DNA of 64,000 nt from Sphingobacteriia bacterium 28-36-52 (GCA_002281575.1 NCGN01000008.1:62001-126000), one strand, 5' to 3'. Counted from the stretch's first letter, positions 36,641 to 45,894 are shown. Translations and numbers: made by a program. The notes: generated by a model from the letters alone, not told the origin.

Positions 36641-36721
36641 TTACTCCTCTGATACGGCAGCACCCTTGTAAGCAAAATACAAGCAAACAAGGTAAACTGC
36701 TAACAAAACGTATACTAGCAT
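36641..36721 (-). CDS. Possible 26-aa single-span membrane protein
   Basis: ATG at 36721 to TAA at 36641. The peptide starts MLVYVLLAVYLVCLYF, one membrane helix, and ends with an acidic tail, VSEE. It lies in the longest non-coding stretch and is followed 25 bp later by a convincing terminator on the same strand, which argues it is transcribed separately. No homologue can be confirmed here; very small hydrophobic proteins such as KdpF or CcoS look similar in size but their partner genes are absent. Confidence 0.5.
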   Translation of the reverse strand: MLVYVLLAVYLVCLYFAYKGAAVSEE

Positions 36722-36956
36722 AATCGGGGGGATTTTAGTTATACTAATTTAAGTAGAAAATGCACTCATCAGAATATTTTTATGTTAACATTTGTGAATA
36801 AGCATTATTTTACCTTTTTGTGACAAACTATTGGGCACAATTTTTAGAAAAATCTTCTACAGTTAAATACAAACGTTTTTTAGACCGCTGTTTTCAAATA
36901 ATTGCCATTTAAAATTTAGGGGCGTCTATTCAGGTGGTTAAACGTATTTTTGAAAT

Positions 36957-37247
36957 ATGGAGATTAGTCTTAAAACCATACAGCATCTGGCCCATTTGAG
37001 CAGGCTTCAAATAAATGAAGACCAATTGGCGCAGTATCAAACAGATATGCAAAAAATGGTTGTTTTTATTGAAAAATTACAAGAGCTCAATACCGATGGG
37101 GTAGAACCATTGTTAATGTTATCCGATGCAAGTACTGCTTTAAGAGAAGATCAAATAAGCGAAAGTCTTAGTTCATCGGATGCATTAAAAAATGCACCAT
37201 CTCACAACCAACAATACTTTAAAGTACCAACGGTTATTAAAAAATAA
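36957..37247 (+). CDS. gatC: Asp/Glu-tRNA(Asn/Gln) amidotransferase subunit C
   Basis: 96 aa, normal for GatC, the small subunit that stabilises GatA-GatB during transamidation of mischarged Glu-tRNA(Gln) or Asp-tRNA(Asn). Seen: [16 protein letters not shown] at the N-terminus, the helix with [19 protein letters not shown] and LREDQ, and the tail FKVPTVIK. gatA and gatB are not adjacent. Followed 7 bp later by an ABC ATPase. Confidence 0.94.
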   Translation: MEISLKTIQHLAHLSRLQINEDQLAQYQTDMQKMVVFIEKLQELNTDGVEPLLMLSDASTALREDQISESLSSSDALKNAPSHNQQYFKVPTVIKK

Positions 37248-37254
37248 ACCAACT

Positions 37255-37947
37255 ATGTCTGCAGAATCAATTATACATCTTGAAGGAATTGAAAAAAGTT
37301 ATTTCATGGGTAACCAGGCAATTCCAGTTTTAAAAGGAATTAACCTAGACATTTATAAGAATGAATATGTAGCATTAATGGGTCCTTCAGGTAGTGGTAA
37401 AAGTACACTAATGAATATCTTAGGCTGCTTAGATTCTCCTACTGGTGGCAAGTATATTTTAAATGGAAAAGACGTTAGTAAAATGCTAGACGATGATTTA
37501 GCAGAAGTACGCAATACCGAAATTGGGTTTGTGTTTCAACAATTTAATTTATTGCCTCGCTTAAGTGCTGCGGAGAATGTAGCACTTCCATTAATTTATG
37601 CAGGCGTGTCTAAAAAACTAAGATTGGAACGTGCCTTAGACGCATTAGACAAAGTAGGCTTGGCCGATCGTTCTCACCACAAATCGAATGAGTTGAGCGG
37701 TGGTCAAATTCAAAGGGTAGCTATTGCACGAGCTTTGGTGAATAATCCCTCCATATTATTGGCAGATGAACCTACTGGTAATTTAGATTCTAAAACTTCG
37801 GTTGAAGTAATGCAGATATTTGGTAAACTACAAGCTGCTGGTAACACCGTGATTTTGGTTACCCACGAAGAAGATATTGCTGCTTATGCACACCGTGTGG
37901 TAAGATTAAGAGACGGTTTGGTGGAAAGCGACAATACAAAACCTTAA
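37255..37947 (+). CDS. MacB/LolD-type ABC transporter ATPase
   Basis: 230 aa from the ATG at 37255; an upstream start would overlap gatC. Walker [11 protein letters not shown] near 42-50, the family hallmark [14 protein letters not shown], signature [15 protein letters not shown] near 143 and Walker [13 protein letters not shown] near 162. Such ATPases serve MacB, FtsX-like or lipoprotein-release permeases. No permease gene is next to it, so the partner must be elsewhere. Confidence 0.92.
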   Translation: MSAESIIHLEGIEKSYFMGNQAIPVLKGINLDIYKNEYVALMGPSGSGKSTLMNILGCLDSPTGGKYILNGKDVSKMLDDDLAEVRNTEIGFVFQQFNLLPRLSAAENVALPLIYAGVSKKLRLERALDALDKVGLADRSHHKSNELSGGQIQRVAIARALVNNPSILLADEPTGNLDSKTSVEVMQIFGKLQAAGNTVILVTHEEDIAAYAHRVVRLRDGLVESDNTKP

Positions 37948-37998
37948 TTTGCCGAACATTTGAGCAACTCTGTTGTAATCTATGCTCACTTATACATT

Positions 37999-38559
37999 AT
38001 GGCTATTAAGATTTATACAAAAACAGGCGATTTAGGCAAAACTTCATTAATTGGTGGAACTAAAGTTCCTAAAAGTCATATCAGAATTGATACGTATGGC
38101 ACTGTTGATGAGTTGAACTCTTGGATTGGAGTTGTTAGCGATTATACCCCCGACGAACATATTAAAGTTGTTTTAAAAGAAATTCAAGACCGTTTATTTA
38201 CGGTGGGTTCTTCTTTGGCTTGTGATCCTGAAAAAGAACCTTTGATGAAAATTCCCGATTTAAAAGAATCGGATATCGTTTTTTTAGAAAGCGAGATAGA
38301 CAAGATGAATGAGGAATTACCTGCTATGAAATTCTTTGTTTTACCTGGTGGTCATTTGGCTATTTCTCAATGCCATGTTGCGCGTTGTGTTTGCCGTAGG
38401 GCCGAGCGTTGCTGCGTAAACATGCAAGAGCAAGATATTTTTGTTGAACCCCTGGTGATTAAATATTTGAACCGACTCAGCGATTATTTATTTGTTCTCT
38501 CTCGTTATTTGGGGCATCAAATGGGCGTTGCTGAAATTCCTTGGAAGCCCAGGGTTTAA
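37999..38559 (+). CDS. Cob(I)yrinic acid a,c-diamide adenosyltransferase, PduO type
   Basis: 186 aa. Forms adenosylcobalamin from cob(I)alamin and ATP. Start at ATG 37999 gives MAIKIYTKTGDLGKTSLIGG, the typical N-terminal ATP-binding stretch of PduO/CobO-II enzymes. Further: RIDTYGTVDELNSWIG, VLPGGH near 113 and CRRAER with LNRLSDYLFVLSRY. No cobalamin riboswitch or other B12 gene is visible nearby, so it may serve cobalamin salvage. Confidence 0.94.
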   Translation: MAIKIYTKTGDLGKTSLIGGTKVPKSHIRIDTYGTVDELNSWIGVVSDYTPDEHIKVVLKEIQDRLFTVGSSLACDPEKEPLMKIPDLKESDIVFLESEIDKMNEELPAMKFFVLPGGHLAISQCHVARCVCRRAERCCVNMQEQDIFVEPLVIKYLNRLSDYLFVLSRYLGHQMGVAEIPWKPRV

Positions 38560-38577
38560 TTTTACAATTGTTTATGC

Positions 38578-39228
38578 TCACGCAAATGATCCGTCTCGCA
38601 TATGCAAGATCCTAGTGCTTAATGCGGCTAACTCTTCGTTGTGCGTTACAATCAAAAATGTGGTTCCAAAATCTTTATTAATTTGAGTAAACAACTGGTG
38701 CAATTCTTTTGCATTGTTGCTGTCTAAATTACCCGTTGGCTCGTCTGCAAAAACAATCAACGGCTCATTAATTAAGGCCCTTGCTACTGCTACTCGCTGC
38801 TGCTCTCCGCCAGAGAGTTCATTGGGTTTGTGGTTGATTCGATCTCCTAACCCCAAAATTCCTAATAATTCAATGGCTCTTTTTTTCACTTGCTCTCTTG
38901 GATTATTGGCAATCCAACCGGGGATGCATACATTTTCTAAAGCATCAAACTCTGGTAAAAGGTGATGAAATTGAAAAATAAATCCAATATGCTTGTTTCT
39001 GAACTGTGCTAGCTTACTACTGCTTATATTAAATAATTGTTGCCCATTTATTTCAATGCTGCCACTGTTGGGGCTGTCTAAAGTGCCTAAAATATGCAGT
39101 AATGTGCTTTTGCCTGCACCTGATGACCCTACAATACTCACCATTTCGCCCTTTTCAATGGAAATATCCACTCCTTTTAATACGGTTAAGGGGCCAAATT
39201 TTTTAGTGATTGCAGTTGCTTTTAGCAT
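38578..39228 (-). CDS. LolD-type lipoprotein-release ABC ATPase
   Basis: 216 aa. Walker [16 protein letters not shown] near 35-49, [18 protein letters not shown] (a LolD hallmark), signature [15 protein letters not shown] near 140 and Walker [13 protein letters not shown]. LolD drives release of lipoproteins from the inner membrane with LolC/E. No lolC or lolE gene is in the window. It diverges from the DUF2795 gene with a 107-bp spacer and ends 19 bp from the convergent adenosyltransferase gene. Confidence 0.9.
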   Translation of the reverse strand: MLKATAITKKFGPLTVLKGVDISIEKGEMVSIVGSSGAGKSTLLHILGTLDSPNSGSIEINGQQLFNISSSKLAQFRNKHIGFIFQFHHLLPEFDALENVCIPGWIANNPREQVKKRAIELLGILGLGDRINHKPNELSGGEQQRVAVARALINEPLIVFADEPTGNLDSNNAKELHQLFTQINKDFGTTFLIVTHNEELAALSTRILHMRDGSFA

Positions 39229-39287
39229 GAAAAGGGTTTATTTATGGAGCAAATTAACCATTTCTTCAGAGATGGGTAAAACTCACA

Positions 39288-39318
39288 TTTGGATATATCA
39301 TTTATACGGTTACTTTTG
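39288..39318 (+). promoter_or_regulatory. Consensus Bacteroidota promoter for the DUF2795 gene
   Basis: TTTG at 39288-39291, exactly 19 nt, then TACTTTTG at 39311-39318: a perfect match to the Bacteroidota housekeeping promoter. Transcription would start about 39324, leaving a leader near 12 nt. Confidence 0.8.
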
Positions 39319-39335
39319 CAAAAATAATCGAGACT

Positions 39336-39557
39336 ATGTTTTGGACATTAGAATTAGCAAGTTATTTAGAAGAAGCTCCCTGGCCTGCTACCAAGGATGA
39401 GTTGATCGATTATTCTATCCGCAGTGGTGCGCCATTGGAAGTGGTAGAAAATCTTCAAGAATTAGAAGACGAGGGTGAAGTGTACGAGAGCATCGAAGAC
39501 ATTTGGCCAGACTATCCAAGTCAGGAAGACTTTATGTTTAACGAAGACGAGTACTAA
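39336..39557 (+). CDS. DUF2795 family small protein
   Basis: 73 aa, very acidic (many Glu and Asp in the second half, ending FNEDEY). The first half, with LASYLEEAPWPATKDELIDYSIRSG split over two helices, matches the DUF2795 family common in Bacteroidota; function unknown. It has its own consensus promoter and its own terminator, so it is a stand-alone transcript likely to be strongly expressed. Confidence 0.88.
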   Translation: MFWTLELASYLEEAPWPATKDELIDYSIRSGAPLEVVENLQELEDEGEVYESIEDIWPDYPSQEDFMFNEDEY

Positions 39558-39565
39558 AAATAAAA

Positions 39566-39600
39566 ATGGCTAACTGAATTTTCAGATAGCCATCTTTTTA
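39566..39600 (+). terminator. Terminator after the DUF2795 gene, possibly bidirectional
   Basis: Stem ATGGCTA (39566-39572) with TAGCCAT (39587-39593) plus inner CTGAA/TTCAG pairs, followed by CTTTTTATTTTTT on the plus strand and preceded by A-rich sequence. It lies between two convergent genes. Confidence 0.85.
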
Positions 39601-39861
39601 TTTTTTGGCTGGAAAAGTCATTTTGAAATAAAAGAGTACCAATGATAATGCCAACACAATTAAGTTGGCTGCTAATACTGGTCCGCTCTTTACATTCACT
39701 GCATATACCAGCCATACAATACAACTGGTGATTACAATTAATATCATCCAAATACTTAAGTCTCCTACACTCTTACTTTTCCATGCCAACCAAACTTGAG
39801 GCATAAAAGTGATGGCACTTAAGAAAGCGCCAAAATATCCCAATAGGTCTACTAAATTCAT
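39598..39861 (-). CDS. SemiSWEET-type sugar transporter
   Basis: 87 aa with three membrane helices, the size of bacterial SemiSWEETs, which work as dimers to move sugars down a gradient. The PQ-loop motif is FMPQVWLAWKSKSVGDLS (about 19-36), then IWMILIVITSCIVW and a third helix. A longer frame in another register on the same strand is spurious. It is 24 bp upstream of no further gene on its strand; the preceding minus-strand gene is fabI. Confidence 0.9.
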   Translation of the reverse strand: MNLVDLLGYFGAFLSAITFMPQVWLAWKSKSVGDLSIWMILIVITSCIVWLVYAVNVKSGPVLAANLIVLALSLVLFYFKMTFPAKK

Positions 39862-39885
39862 GATATCGGTTTTGTATGAATTGAA

Positions 39886-40710
39886 TTATTCTTGATTGGC
39901 AATACCTAATTTCTCCATTACATCCATGCTTACTCCTGTGGTTGAATATCCACCATCGTGAAATAAGTTTTGCATGGTCACCATTTTGGTTAGGTCAGAG
40001 AATAGGGTAATGCAATAATTAGCACAATCTTCTGCACTTGCATTGCCCAATGGTGCAACTGCATTAGCAAAATCATAAAAGTCTCCAAATCCTTTGATAC
40101 CAGTACCTGCAGTGGTTTTAGTTGGAGATTGTGATACGGTGTTAATCCGTACTTTTTTCTCTAATCCATAATGGTATCCAAAACTTCTGGCGATTGATTC
40201 AAGCATTGCTTTAATATCGGCCATATCGGTATAGAAAGGAAAAGTTCTTTGTGCTGCCATATAAGTAAGCGCAACCACTGACCCCCATTCGTTAATCGCA
40301 TCTAATTTTTTTGCTACCGCCAACATTTTATGGAAAGACATGGCTGAAACGTCAATGCCTTTCATGAAATAATCATAGTTAGATTCTGTGTATGGAATCT
40401 TCTTACGAATATTTACACTCATGCCAATTGAGTGCAATACAAAGTCTATTTTACCCCCTAAAATTTCTTGAGACTGCGTAAATAAGTTCGTTAACTCTTC
40501 GGTGCTGGTTGCATCCGCAGGAATAATTTGCGAGCCTGTTTTTTCGGCAAGTTTATTAATCTCTCCCATGCGCATTGCAATGGGTGCATTGGTTAATACA
40601 AATGTGGCACCCTCTTCGTGTGCTTTTTCTGCTACTTTCCATGCAATAGAATTTTCGTCTAATGCACCTGTGATAATACCACGCTTTCCTTTTAATAAAT
40701 TGTAAGCCAT
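39886..40710 (-). CDS. fabI: Enoyl-[acyl-carrier-protein] reductase (NADH)
   Basis: 274 aa. Last step of each fatty-acid elongation cycle, and the target of triclosan-like inhibitors in other bacteria. Seen: KGKRGIITGALDENSIAW at the N-terminus, the catalytic pair Tyr-x6-Lys in FYTDMADIKAML, VVALTYMAAQRTFPF and INTVSQSPTKTTAGTG. Length slightly above the E. coli enzyme. Other fatty-acid genes in the window (fabD at 56543, fabH at 60348) are scattered, so there is no fab cluster here. Confidence 0.95.
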   Translation of the reverse strand: MAYNLLKGKRGIITGALDENSIAWKVAEKAHEEGATFVLTNAPIAMRMGEINKLAEKTGSQIIPADATSTEELTNLFTQSQEILGGKIDFVLHSIGMSVNIRKKIPYTESNYDYFMKGIDVSAMSFHKMLAVAKKLDAINEWGSVVALTYMAAQRTFPFYTDMADIKAMLESIARSFGYHYGLEKKVRINTVSQSPTKTTAGTGIKGFGDFYDFANAVAPLGNASAEDCANYCITLFSDLTKMVTMQNLFHDGGYSTTGVSMDVMEKLGIANQE

Positions 40711-40721
40711 ACAAGGTTAAT

Positions 40722-42398
40722 TTAGGTGCCGAATATACGAATCATTTCTTTGGCATTCTCCATTGCTGCTGCTGTTGGTTTTTCTCCACTAAGCATTTGT
40801 GCAATGGCAGTTATGCGCTCTTCGTTATTCAGTATTTTAATATTCGTTTTTATTTGATCGTTTTTATTTTCTTTATAAACAAAGTAATGGGCATTGGCTT
40901 TTCCAGCAATTTGTGGTTGGTGGGTAATACAAATGATTTGTCTTTTTGCAGCCATTTGTTGCATAATGATTCCCACTTGTTTGGCTGCTTCCCCTGAAAT
41001 ACCCGTATCTATTTCATCAAAAATCATGGTAGGCAAGTCTATATATTCTGCCACCAACGATTTGATGCAAAGCATAAGCCTGCTTAGTTCTCCACCGCTG
41101 GCTACTTTTCGAATGGGTTCGAAGCGATTGCTTTTATTGGCATCAAATAACAATTCAATTTGTTCTACTCCATATGCGCCCAATGCCACTGTTTGCATGC
41201 TCACTTTAATTTGCGCATTGGGCATACCTACTTGCTTTAACAGTGTATTTACCGATGCTTCAAATGGGGCGATTACTTTATTGCGTGCTGCTGTAATTTG
41301 TTTGGCTGTTTGCTTTAGCTGGTGCATTAAATCATTGGCTTGCACTTGCTTGGCTAAGATGGCTTCATCAATTGCCACCGCTGCAAATAGCTTATTCGAT
41401 AATTCAGTTTGTATTGCCAGTAATTCTGCCGTACTGCTTACCCCATGCTTTTTTGTGAGTTTATATCCGTCACTTAATCGCTGGTTTACCCAGTCTATTC
41501 TTTGGGCATCAAAATGAATATTATTATTGATGCGCTCTATTTCGTCGGCTATATCTTGTAACTCAATTTGACTTGCTTTTAGTCTATCAGATAAAGCTGG
41601 TAGCTCTGCTACCAAAGTTTGCATGGTTTGCAAACTATTGTTTAATTGCTTTATTCTTGCAACAACTGGATCGTCTGCACTAGCCAATTCCAACGAAACT
41701 TTGTCTAATACCGTTTTAATTTCTTCGGCATTCGAAAGCAATTTTAATTCCTCTTCTAATTGCTCTAGTTCATTTTCTTTTAAGGATAATTCTTCTAGCT
41801 CGTTGCAGAGGTATTGATTGTAATCGGCTTCTTTTTGGAGTGCGGCTTTTTGTGCTTGTAATTCATTAAAAGCGGCCAATACAGCGCTCCACTCTTTAAA
41901 ATATTGTTGATGGGTAGCCAATATGTTTTCATTGGATGCCAATGCATCTATCACAGTTCTTTGAAAATCGCTATCGCCCAATTCTAAGGTATCAAACTGT
42001 TGGTGTAAGTCTACTAGTAAGCCTGCTAGTTCTTTTAATTGTTGCAGTGTAGCAGGGGTGTCATTAATAAAAGCCCTCGATTTTCCATTGCTTCCAATTT
42101 CTCTTCTAATGACTACACTGTGGTCTGTAGTTGTTGCTTCTTCAAAATCGTGTTGTTGCAAAAAAACTTGAACTGCTGTTTTTTTACCTGCTGTAAAATA
42201 GCCTTCTATAATGCATTTGCGCTCTTTGTTTACCAACACACTGGTGTCGGCTCTTTCGCCAAGTATCAAACTTAATGCACCCATTAAAATACTTTTACCT
42301 GCACCCGTTTCGCCGGTGATAATATTAAGCCTTTCATCAAAATCAATGGTTAATTCATCTATGATGGCATAATTCTGTATGGTTAACTGACGCAACAA
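40722..42398 (-). CDS. recN: DNA repair protein RecN
   Basis: SMC-like ATPase for double-strand-break repair. 558 aa. N-terminal LTIQNYAIIDEL and Walker A ITGETGAGKSIL near 29-40, two long coiled coils (about 155-370) around a central region, then signature VASGGELSRLMLCIK near 430, Walker B MIFDEIDTGISG near 457 and ITHQPQIA. It starts with TTG (42398 or the next codon); no ATG is available, which is common for recN in this group. 11 bp upstream of fabI on the same strand. Confidence 0.95.
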   Translation of the reverse strand: MLRQLTIQNYAIIDELTIDFDERLNIITGETGAGKSILMGALSLILGERADTSVLVNKERKCIIEGYFTAGKKTAVQVFLQQHDFEEATTTDHSVVIRREIGSNGKSRAFINDTPATLQQLKELAGLLVDLHQQFDTLELGDSDFQRTVIDALASNENILATHQQYFKEWSAVLAAFNELQAQKAALQKEADYNQYLCNELEELSLKENELEQLEEELKLLSNAEEIKTVLDKVSLELASADDPVVARIKQLNNSLQTMQTLVAELPALSDRLKASQIELQDIADEIERINNNIHFDAQRIDWVNQRLSDGYKLTKKHGVSSTAELLAIQTELSNKLFAAVAIDEAILAKQVQANDLMHQLKQTAKQITAARNKVIAPFEASVNTLLKQVGMPNAQIKVSMQTVALGAYGVEQIELLFDANKSNRFEPIRKVASGGELSRLMLCIKSLVAEYIDLPTMIFDEIDTGISGEAAKQVGIIMQQMAAKRQIICITHQPQIAGKANAHYFVYKENKNDQIKTNIKILNNEERITAIAQMLSGEKPTAAAMENAKEMIRIFGT

Positions 42399-42429
42399 AT
42401 AAATAGTTTTTAATAGAGTAGCAAGTTAA

Positions 42430-43920
42430 CTAATTTCCAGAACACCTTGCAATACCCGATTTTGCTCTTTGATCTAATGAATCCTTGTATTCATGGTCTT
42501 CCATGCTAATACATTTTTGATAATATTGAATAGCCAAGGCTTTCTCTCCTTTGTTTTCATAGATTTGTCCTATTTGAAAAGCAGCTCTTGCAGCATAGTA
42601 TTCTTTTCTGTTTTCCCCTAATTTGATGGTATTTAGATAATTTTTAATGGCATCCTCCTTTCTACCTAAATCGTCGTAAATGCGCGCAACTCTATACACG
42701 AATTCTACGCTTTCTTCCTCTTTACTAAAGTTGTTCAACGATTTGCCTGCTAATTGTTTTAATGCTTCTAAATGGTATCCACCATCGCTCAATAATCGGG
42801 CTTTTAATAAAGTTATATTGGGCCAAATCTTTTCTTTAGCATCTTTTAAAGCCTTTTTGTCTGCATCGGAATAAGTAGCGCCTTTTACAATTGCCAACTG
42901 TTTATTGGCATTGGCTTGTTGCATATTTCCTTGCAAAAAATAGCACCAACTAATTTTTTGGTACACGTCTTTTACATAAAATTTTCCTTTGAATTTTTTG
43001 GTGTACTGTTCAAAATAATAAATGGCTTCTGGTGTTTCTAAATGGTACATTTTAGCATACCCCATCAGAAAATCCCAAATGGGTAATGGTAAATATTCGT
43101 CCGATTTATTTCTATTGAAAATAATGTTTTTGCTTAGCTCTACTTCTTTGTTGTTTAAAGCAAGGTTGGCTGCCATAAATGCATGCAAATGATTATTTTC
43201 TAAGTCTAATTTTTTTTGGTTAATGAAGGTTAAAGCCGCTTCTTTATCATTTTCTAAATAAAAAAGTAAGTAGGTGTACACAAAGGCCGATTCATTAAAA
43301 AAGAGTTTAGCCCAAGGATCGTTGCTATAAGTGAAGTTGCGTACTTTCTTCATTCCTTGTGCAATAGAACCCCTCATTCCAAATAAGCTGGTTAGCCATT
43401 TATATCCCTTTGGAACGGTTCCAATAACGGCTTCTAATGCACCAAACCATAAATCGTTTGGACTAAACTGAGGAAATTTCTTCTTATTTTCTTTTAATAG
43501 TATAAATGCTTTTCGGCAATCCCATCCTGCATCCCAAAAATTTCCAAATTTAATTTGTACGGTTGCTCGTTGTATGCGAATTACTGCTTGACTGTATAAA
43601 TAAAAAGGAGACGATTTATTTCCTTTTTCTATGAGGGTTAATCTTTCTTGGAATTGTGGAAATAGCGTTGTGTATTCGGCTGGGTCTTCGTTAAAAAACA
43701 ACGTATAAAAGTCAATGTAATTTTTGAGTAAAACAGGAACCAGGTTATCGGGCTGTTGCAAATGCAATTGTTGAATTTGTAGTTGGCCTGTTTTAGTTTT
43801 TAGTTTTCCTATTTCTTGGTAAGCCTGAAAACAACTTGCATTAAAATCAAATTTAGTTTGTGCCCACCCGTTTAAAGTGCTACACAAGAAAATTAATATA
43901 ATGCTGGCAATTTTAGTCAC
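42430..43920 (-). CDS. Secreted TPR-repeat protein of unknown function
   Basis: 496 aa with a GTG start at 43920. A signal peptide (about 1-20, ending NGWAQ) is followed by an alpha-helical protein. The C-terminal third holds tetratricopeptide-like units, for example FVYRVARIYDDLGRKEDAIKNY and IGQIYENKGEKALAIQYYQK. Such proteins are usually periplasmic scaffolds. It is 31 bp upstream of recN on the same strand but otherwise unlinked. No enzymatic motif is seen. Confidence 0.8.
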   Translation of the reverse strand: MTKIASIILIFLCSTLNGWAQTKFDFNASCFQAYQEIGKLKTKTGQLQIQQLHLQQPDNLVPVLLKNYIDFYTLFFNEDPAEYTTLFPQFQERLTLIEKGNKSSPFYLYSQAVIRIQRATVQIKFGNFWDAGWDCRKAFILLKENKKKFPQFSPNDLWFGALEAVIGTVPKGYKWLTSLFGMRGSIAQGMKKVRNFTYSNDPWAKLFFNESAFVYTYLLFYLENDKEAALTFINQKKLDLENNHLHAFMAANLALNNKEVELSKNIIFNRNKSDEYLPLPIWDFLMGYAKMYHLETPEAIYYFEQYTKKFKGKFYVKDVYQKISWCYFLQGNMQQANANKQLAIVKGATYSDADKKALKDAKEKIWPNITLLKARLLSDGGYHLEALKQLAGKSLNNFSKEEESVEFVYRVARIYDDLGRKEDAIKNYLNTIKLGENRKEYYAARAAFQIGQIYENKGEKALAIQYYQKCISMEDHEYKDSLDQRAKSGIARCSGN

Positions 43921-43925
43921 GGCCT

Positions 43926-43959
43926 AAAAATAAGAAAGGGCAGCCAAACGACTGCCCTT
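43926..43959 (-). terminator. Intrinsic terminator after the zinc-ribbon gene
   Basis: Stem AAGGGCAG (43936-43943) with CTGCCCTT (43952-43959) and an 8-nt loop; on the minus strand it is followed by TCTTATTTTT. It lies 22 bp after the stop of the zinc-ribbon protein gene. Confidence 0.88.
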
Positions 43960-43980
43960 GAGTATGTTAAATGCGTTTAT

Positions 43981-44736
43981 TTATTTTACATCAACGCTGT
44001 CGTTCAAATCTGCATCTACTAAAATACGTCCGCAGTTTTCGCAAACGATGATTTTTTTGTGTAAACGAATTTCGCTCTGACGTTGAGGTGGAATAGAGTT
44101 AAAGCAACCGCCGCAAGCATCACGCTCAACAGCAACAACAGCTAAACCGTTTCTGTAGCTGGTTCTGATTCTATCATAGCTGTAAATTAAACGTTCGTCA
44201 ATATGCGCTCTTGCATCTGCACTAAAACCATTTAATTCAGTTTCTTCTTTAACAGTGTCTGCAATAATTTTTTCTAATTCGCCTTTCTTGTGGTTCAACA
44301 CGCCTTCTTTAACAGCAACCATTTTCTTGGCATTCTCTAATTGCTTAATTTTTTCTGCCAATTCTTCGTTTGCATCGCGGATATGCTTTTCGCAGAGTTT
44401 AACCTCTAGCTGTTGCATTTCTACTTCTTTATTGATTGCTTCGAACTCACGGTTGTTCTTAACGTTCTCACTTTGCTTTTCGTACTTCGCAATTAAGGCT
44501 TCGCTATCTTTGATGGCATTTTTCTTTCCTTCAATAAATTCGCCAATACCATTAATTTCTTCTTCAATACGAGTCTGACGTGCAGATAATCCTAAAATCT
44601 CGTCTTCAAGGTCGCTTACTTCCATTGGAAGTTCTCCTTTTAATACCTGAATTTCATCGAGCTTGCTGTCAATTTTTTGTAAACGTAATAGGTTTACTAG
44701 TTTTTCTTCAACGGAGAAATCTTTTACAGATGCCAT
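43981..44736 (-). CDS. Coiled-coil protein with C-terminal C4 zinc ribbon
   Basis: 251 aa from the ATG at 44736, giving MASVKDFSVEEKLVNLL; an upstream TTG-type extension is unlikely. A long helical hairpin coiled coil (about 10-190) is followed by two CxxC pairs (CGGC near 201 and CENC near 223), the zf-RING_7/DUF layout conserved in Bacteroidota, Actinobacteria and Helicobacter (HP0958-like). HP0958 acts in RpoN and flagellin mRNA biology, but the function here is unknown. It is followed by a terminator and preceded by the NIF3-like gene on the same strand. Confidence 0.88.
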   Translation of the reverse strand: MASVKDFSVEEKLVNLLRLQKIDSKLDEIQVLKGELPMEVSDLEDEILGLSARQTRIEEEINGIGEFIEGKKNAIKDSEALIAKYEKQSENVKNNREFEAINKEVEMQQLEVKLCEKHIRDANEELAEKIKQLENAKKMVAVKEGVLNHKKGELEKIIADTVKEETELNGFSADARAHIDERLIYSYDRIRTSYRNGLAVVAVERDACGGCFNSIPPQRQSEIRLHKKIIVCENCGRILVDADLNDSVDVK

Positions 44737-44758
44737 ATCGTGTTGGTAATTATAAAGT

Positions 44759-45859
44759 TTATCCCAAAAAATAACGCACAGGATTTGTCTGAACGGTTGT
44801 TTTAAGGACGGCAAAGTTAGGGAATTTGCTGGTTATTAGCGAAAAAAGGAGGTCAATCGTGTATTGTTCGCTTTCCCAATGCCCTATATCGGCCACTACC
44901 AGCTGGTTGTTGGCGTCAAAAAACTCATGGTATTTAATGTCGGCACTCACAAAAAAGTCGGCTCCAGCTGCAATGGCATCTTTAATTAAGAAACTGCCTG
45001 CACCCCCACAAAGGGCTATTTTTTGTACTTTTTTGCCCAATAATGGGGTGTGTTTGACCAATTTTAGACCAAATTGGGTACCTAATAGGCTTAAAAAGGC
45101 TTTTTCTTCCAAGGGGGATTGTAACTGTCCTATCATGCCAGACCCTACTTGTTGATTGAAATTGTTCAAAGGAATTAAATCGTATGCCACTTCTTCGTAG
45201 GGATGGGCTTCTTTTAAAGCAGTTACTACTTGCTGCTCCAAATAATTGGGTAAAATGACTTCAATGCGGGTTTCTTCCACCTGCTCTCGCACCCCTGGAG
45301 TGCCATTGGTAGGATTCGACAATTCCGATCCGCGGAAGGTCCCCATCCCCCCGGAACTAAAACTGGTTTCACTGTACTCCCCAATATTTCCTGCACCTGC
45401 TTCAAACAAAGCTGCTTGTACTTGCATGAATTGTGGTGTTGGTACAAAAGTTACAAGCTTGGTAAGTATTGATTTTTTGGGTTGTAAAATTTGGCAATGC
45501 GTTAATCCTATTCTTTGTGCTATAACACTGTTTACGCCTCCCCAAACATTGTCTAAATTGGTATGGATGGCATAAATGGCCAGATCATTTTTAATGGCGT
45601 AAATCAAGGCTTCTTCTACATAGTTTTTTCCAGTGATTTTAGTAATGCCTTTAAATAAAATAGGATGATGGGCTACTACCAAATTGGCACCTGCTGCCTT
45701 GGCTTCTTCCAAAACCGCTAGGGTAGCATCTAAAGCGCAAACTACACCCGTACACTCCCAATTGGCCGATCCGGTTAGCAAGCCTGCATTGTCGTAAGAC
45801 TCTTGATATGCAAGTGGAGCAAAGCTTTCAAGGGTTTGGGTAATTTGGCGTATGGTCAT
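44759..45859 (-). CDS. NIF3-family dinuclear metal protein (YqfO-like)
   Basis: 366 aa from the ATG at 45859 (MTIRQITQTLESFAP). Metal-binding motifs VVAHHPILFKG near 65 and IHTNLDNVWGG near 102, and C-terminal SADIKYHEFFDA and DIGHWESEQ, all typical of Nif3/DUF34. Compared with 250-aa E. coli YbgI it carries the middle insert domain (about 130-235, PII/CutA-like) seen in YqfO. The physiological role of the family is not settled (GTP cyclohydrolase activity has been reported for some). 22 bp upstream of the zinc-ribbon gene, and the two are often neighbours in this phylum. Confidence 0.93.
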   Translation of the reverse strand: MTIRQITQTLESFAPLAYQESYDNAGLLTGSANWECTGVVCALDATLAVLEEAKAAGANLVVAHHPILFKGITKITGKNYVEEALIYAIKNDLAIYAIHTNLDNVWGGVNSVIAQRIGLTHCQILQPKKSILTKLVTFVPTPQFMQVQAALFEAGAGNIGEYSETSFSSGGMGTFRGSELSNPTNGTPGVREQVEETRIEVILPNYLEQQVVTALKEAHPYEEVAYDLIPLNNFNQQVGSGMIGQLQSPLEEKAFLSLLGTQFGLKLVKHTPLLGKKVQKIALCGGAGSFLIKDAIAAGADFFVSADIKYHEFFDANNQLVVADIGHWESEQYTIDLLFSLITSKFPNFAVLKTTVQTNPVRYFLG

Positions 45860-45894
45860 AAATAATAATTGCTCCAACGAATTTAGCTTCAATC

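Larger units (their letters stand above)
36461..36956. other. Longest intergenic stretch, with a small minus-strand gene
   Basis: 496 bp between the fadN-like gene and gatC, which diverge. It holds a minus-strand terminator (36574-36615) and a 26-codon ORF (36641-36721), listed separately. The remaining 36722-36956 is AT-rich; I see no tRNA or riboswitch fold. A TATTTTTG sequence at 36945-36952 lies 4 bp before gatC but lacks a -33 partner. Confidence 0.7.

Noticed and set aside
36722..36956. tRNA, riboswitch or leader RNA before gatC
   Set aside because: I could find no cloverleaf, T-loop sequence or known riboswitch core in this AT-rich stretch.
37948..37998. Cobalamin riboswitch before the adenosyltransferase gene
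   Set aside because: The spacer is only about 50 bp and lacks a B12-box-like sequence.
39554..39751. 65-codon minus-strand ORF overlapping the SemiSWEET gene
   Set aside because: It is a different register of the same strand, with no membrane helices, while the other frame has the full PQ-loop protein.
40894..41517. 207-codon ORF opposite recN
   Set aside because: Antisense to conserved RecN motifs, with composition (Cys/Ser/Leu-rich) of a shadow frame.
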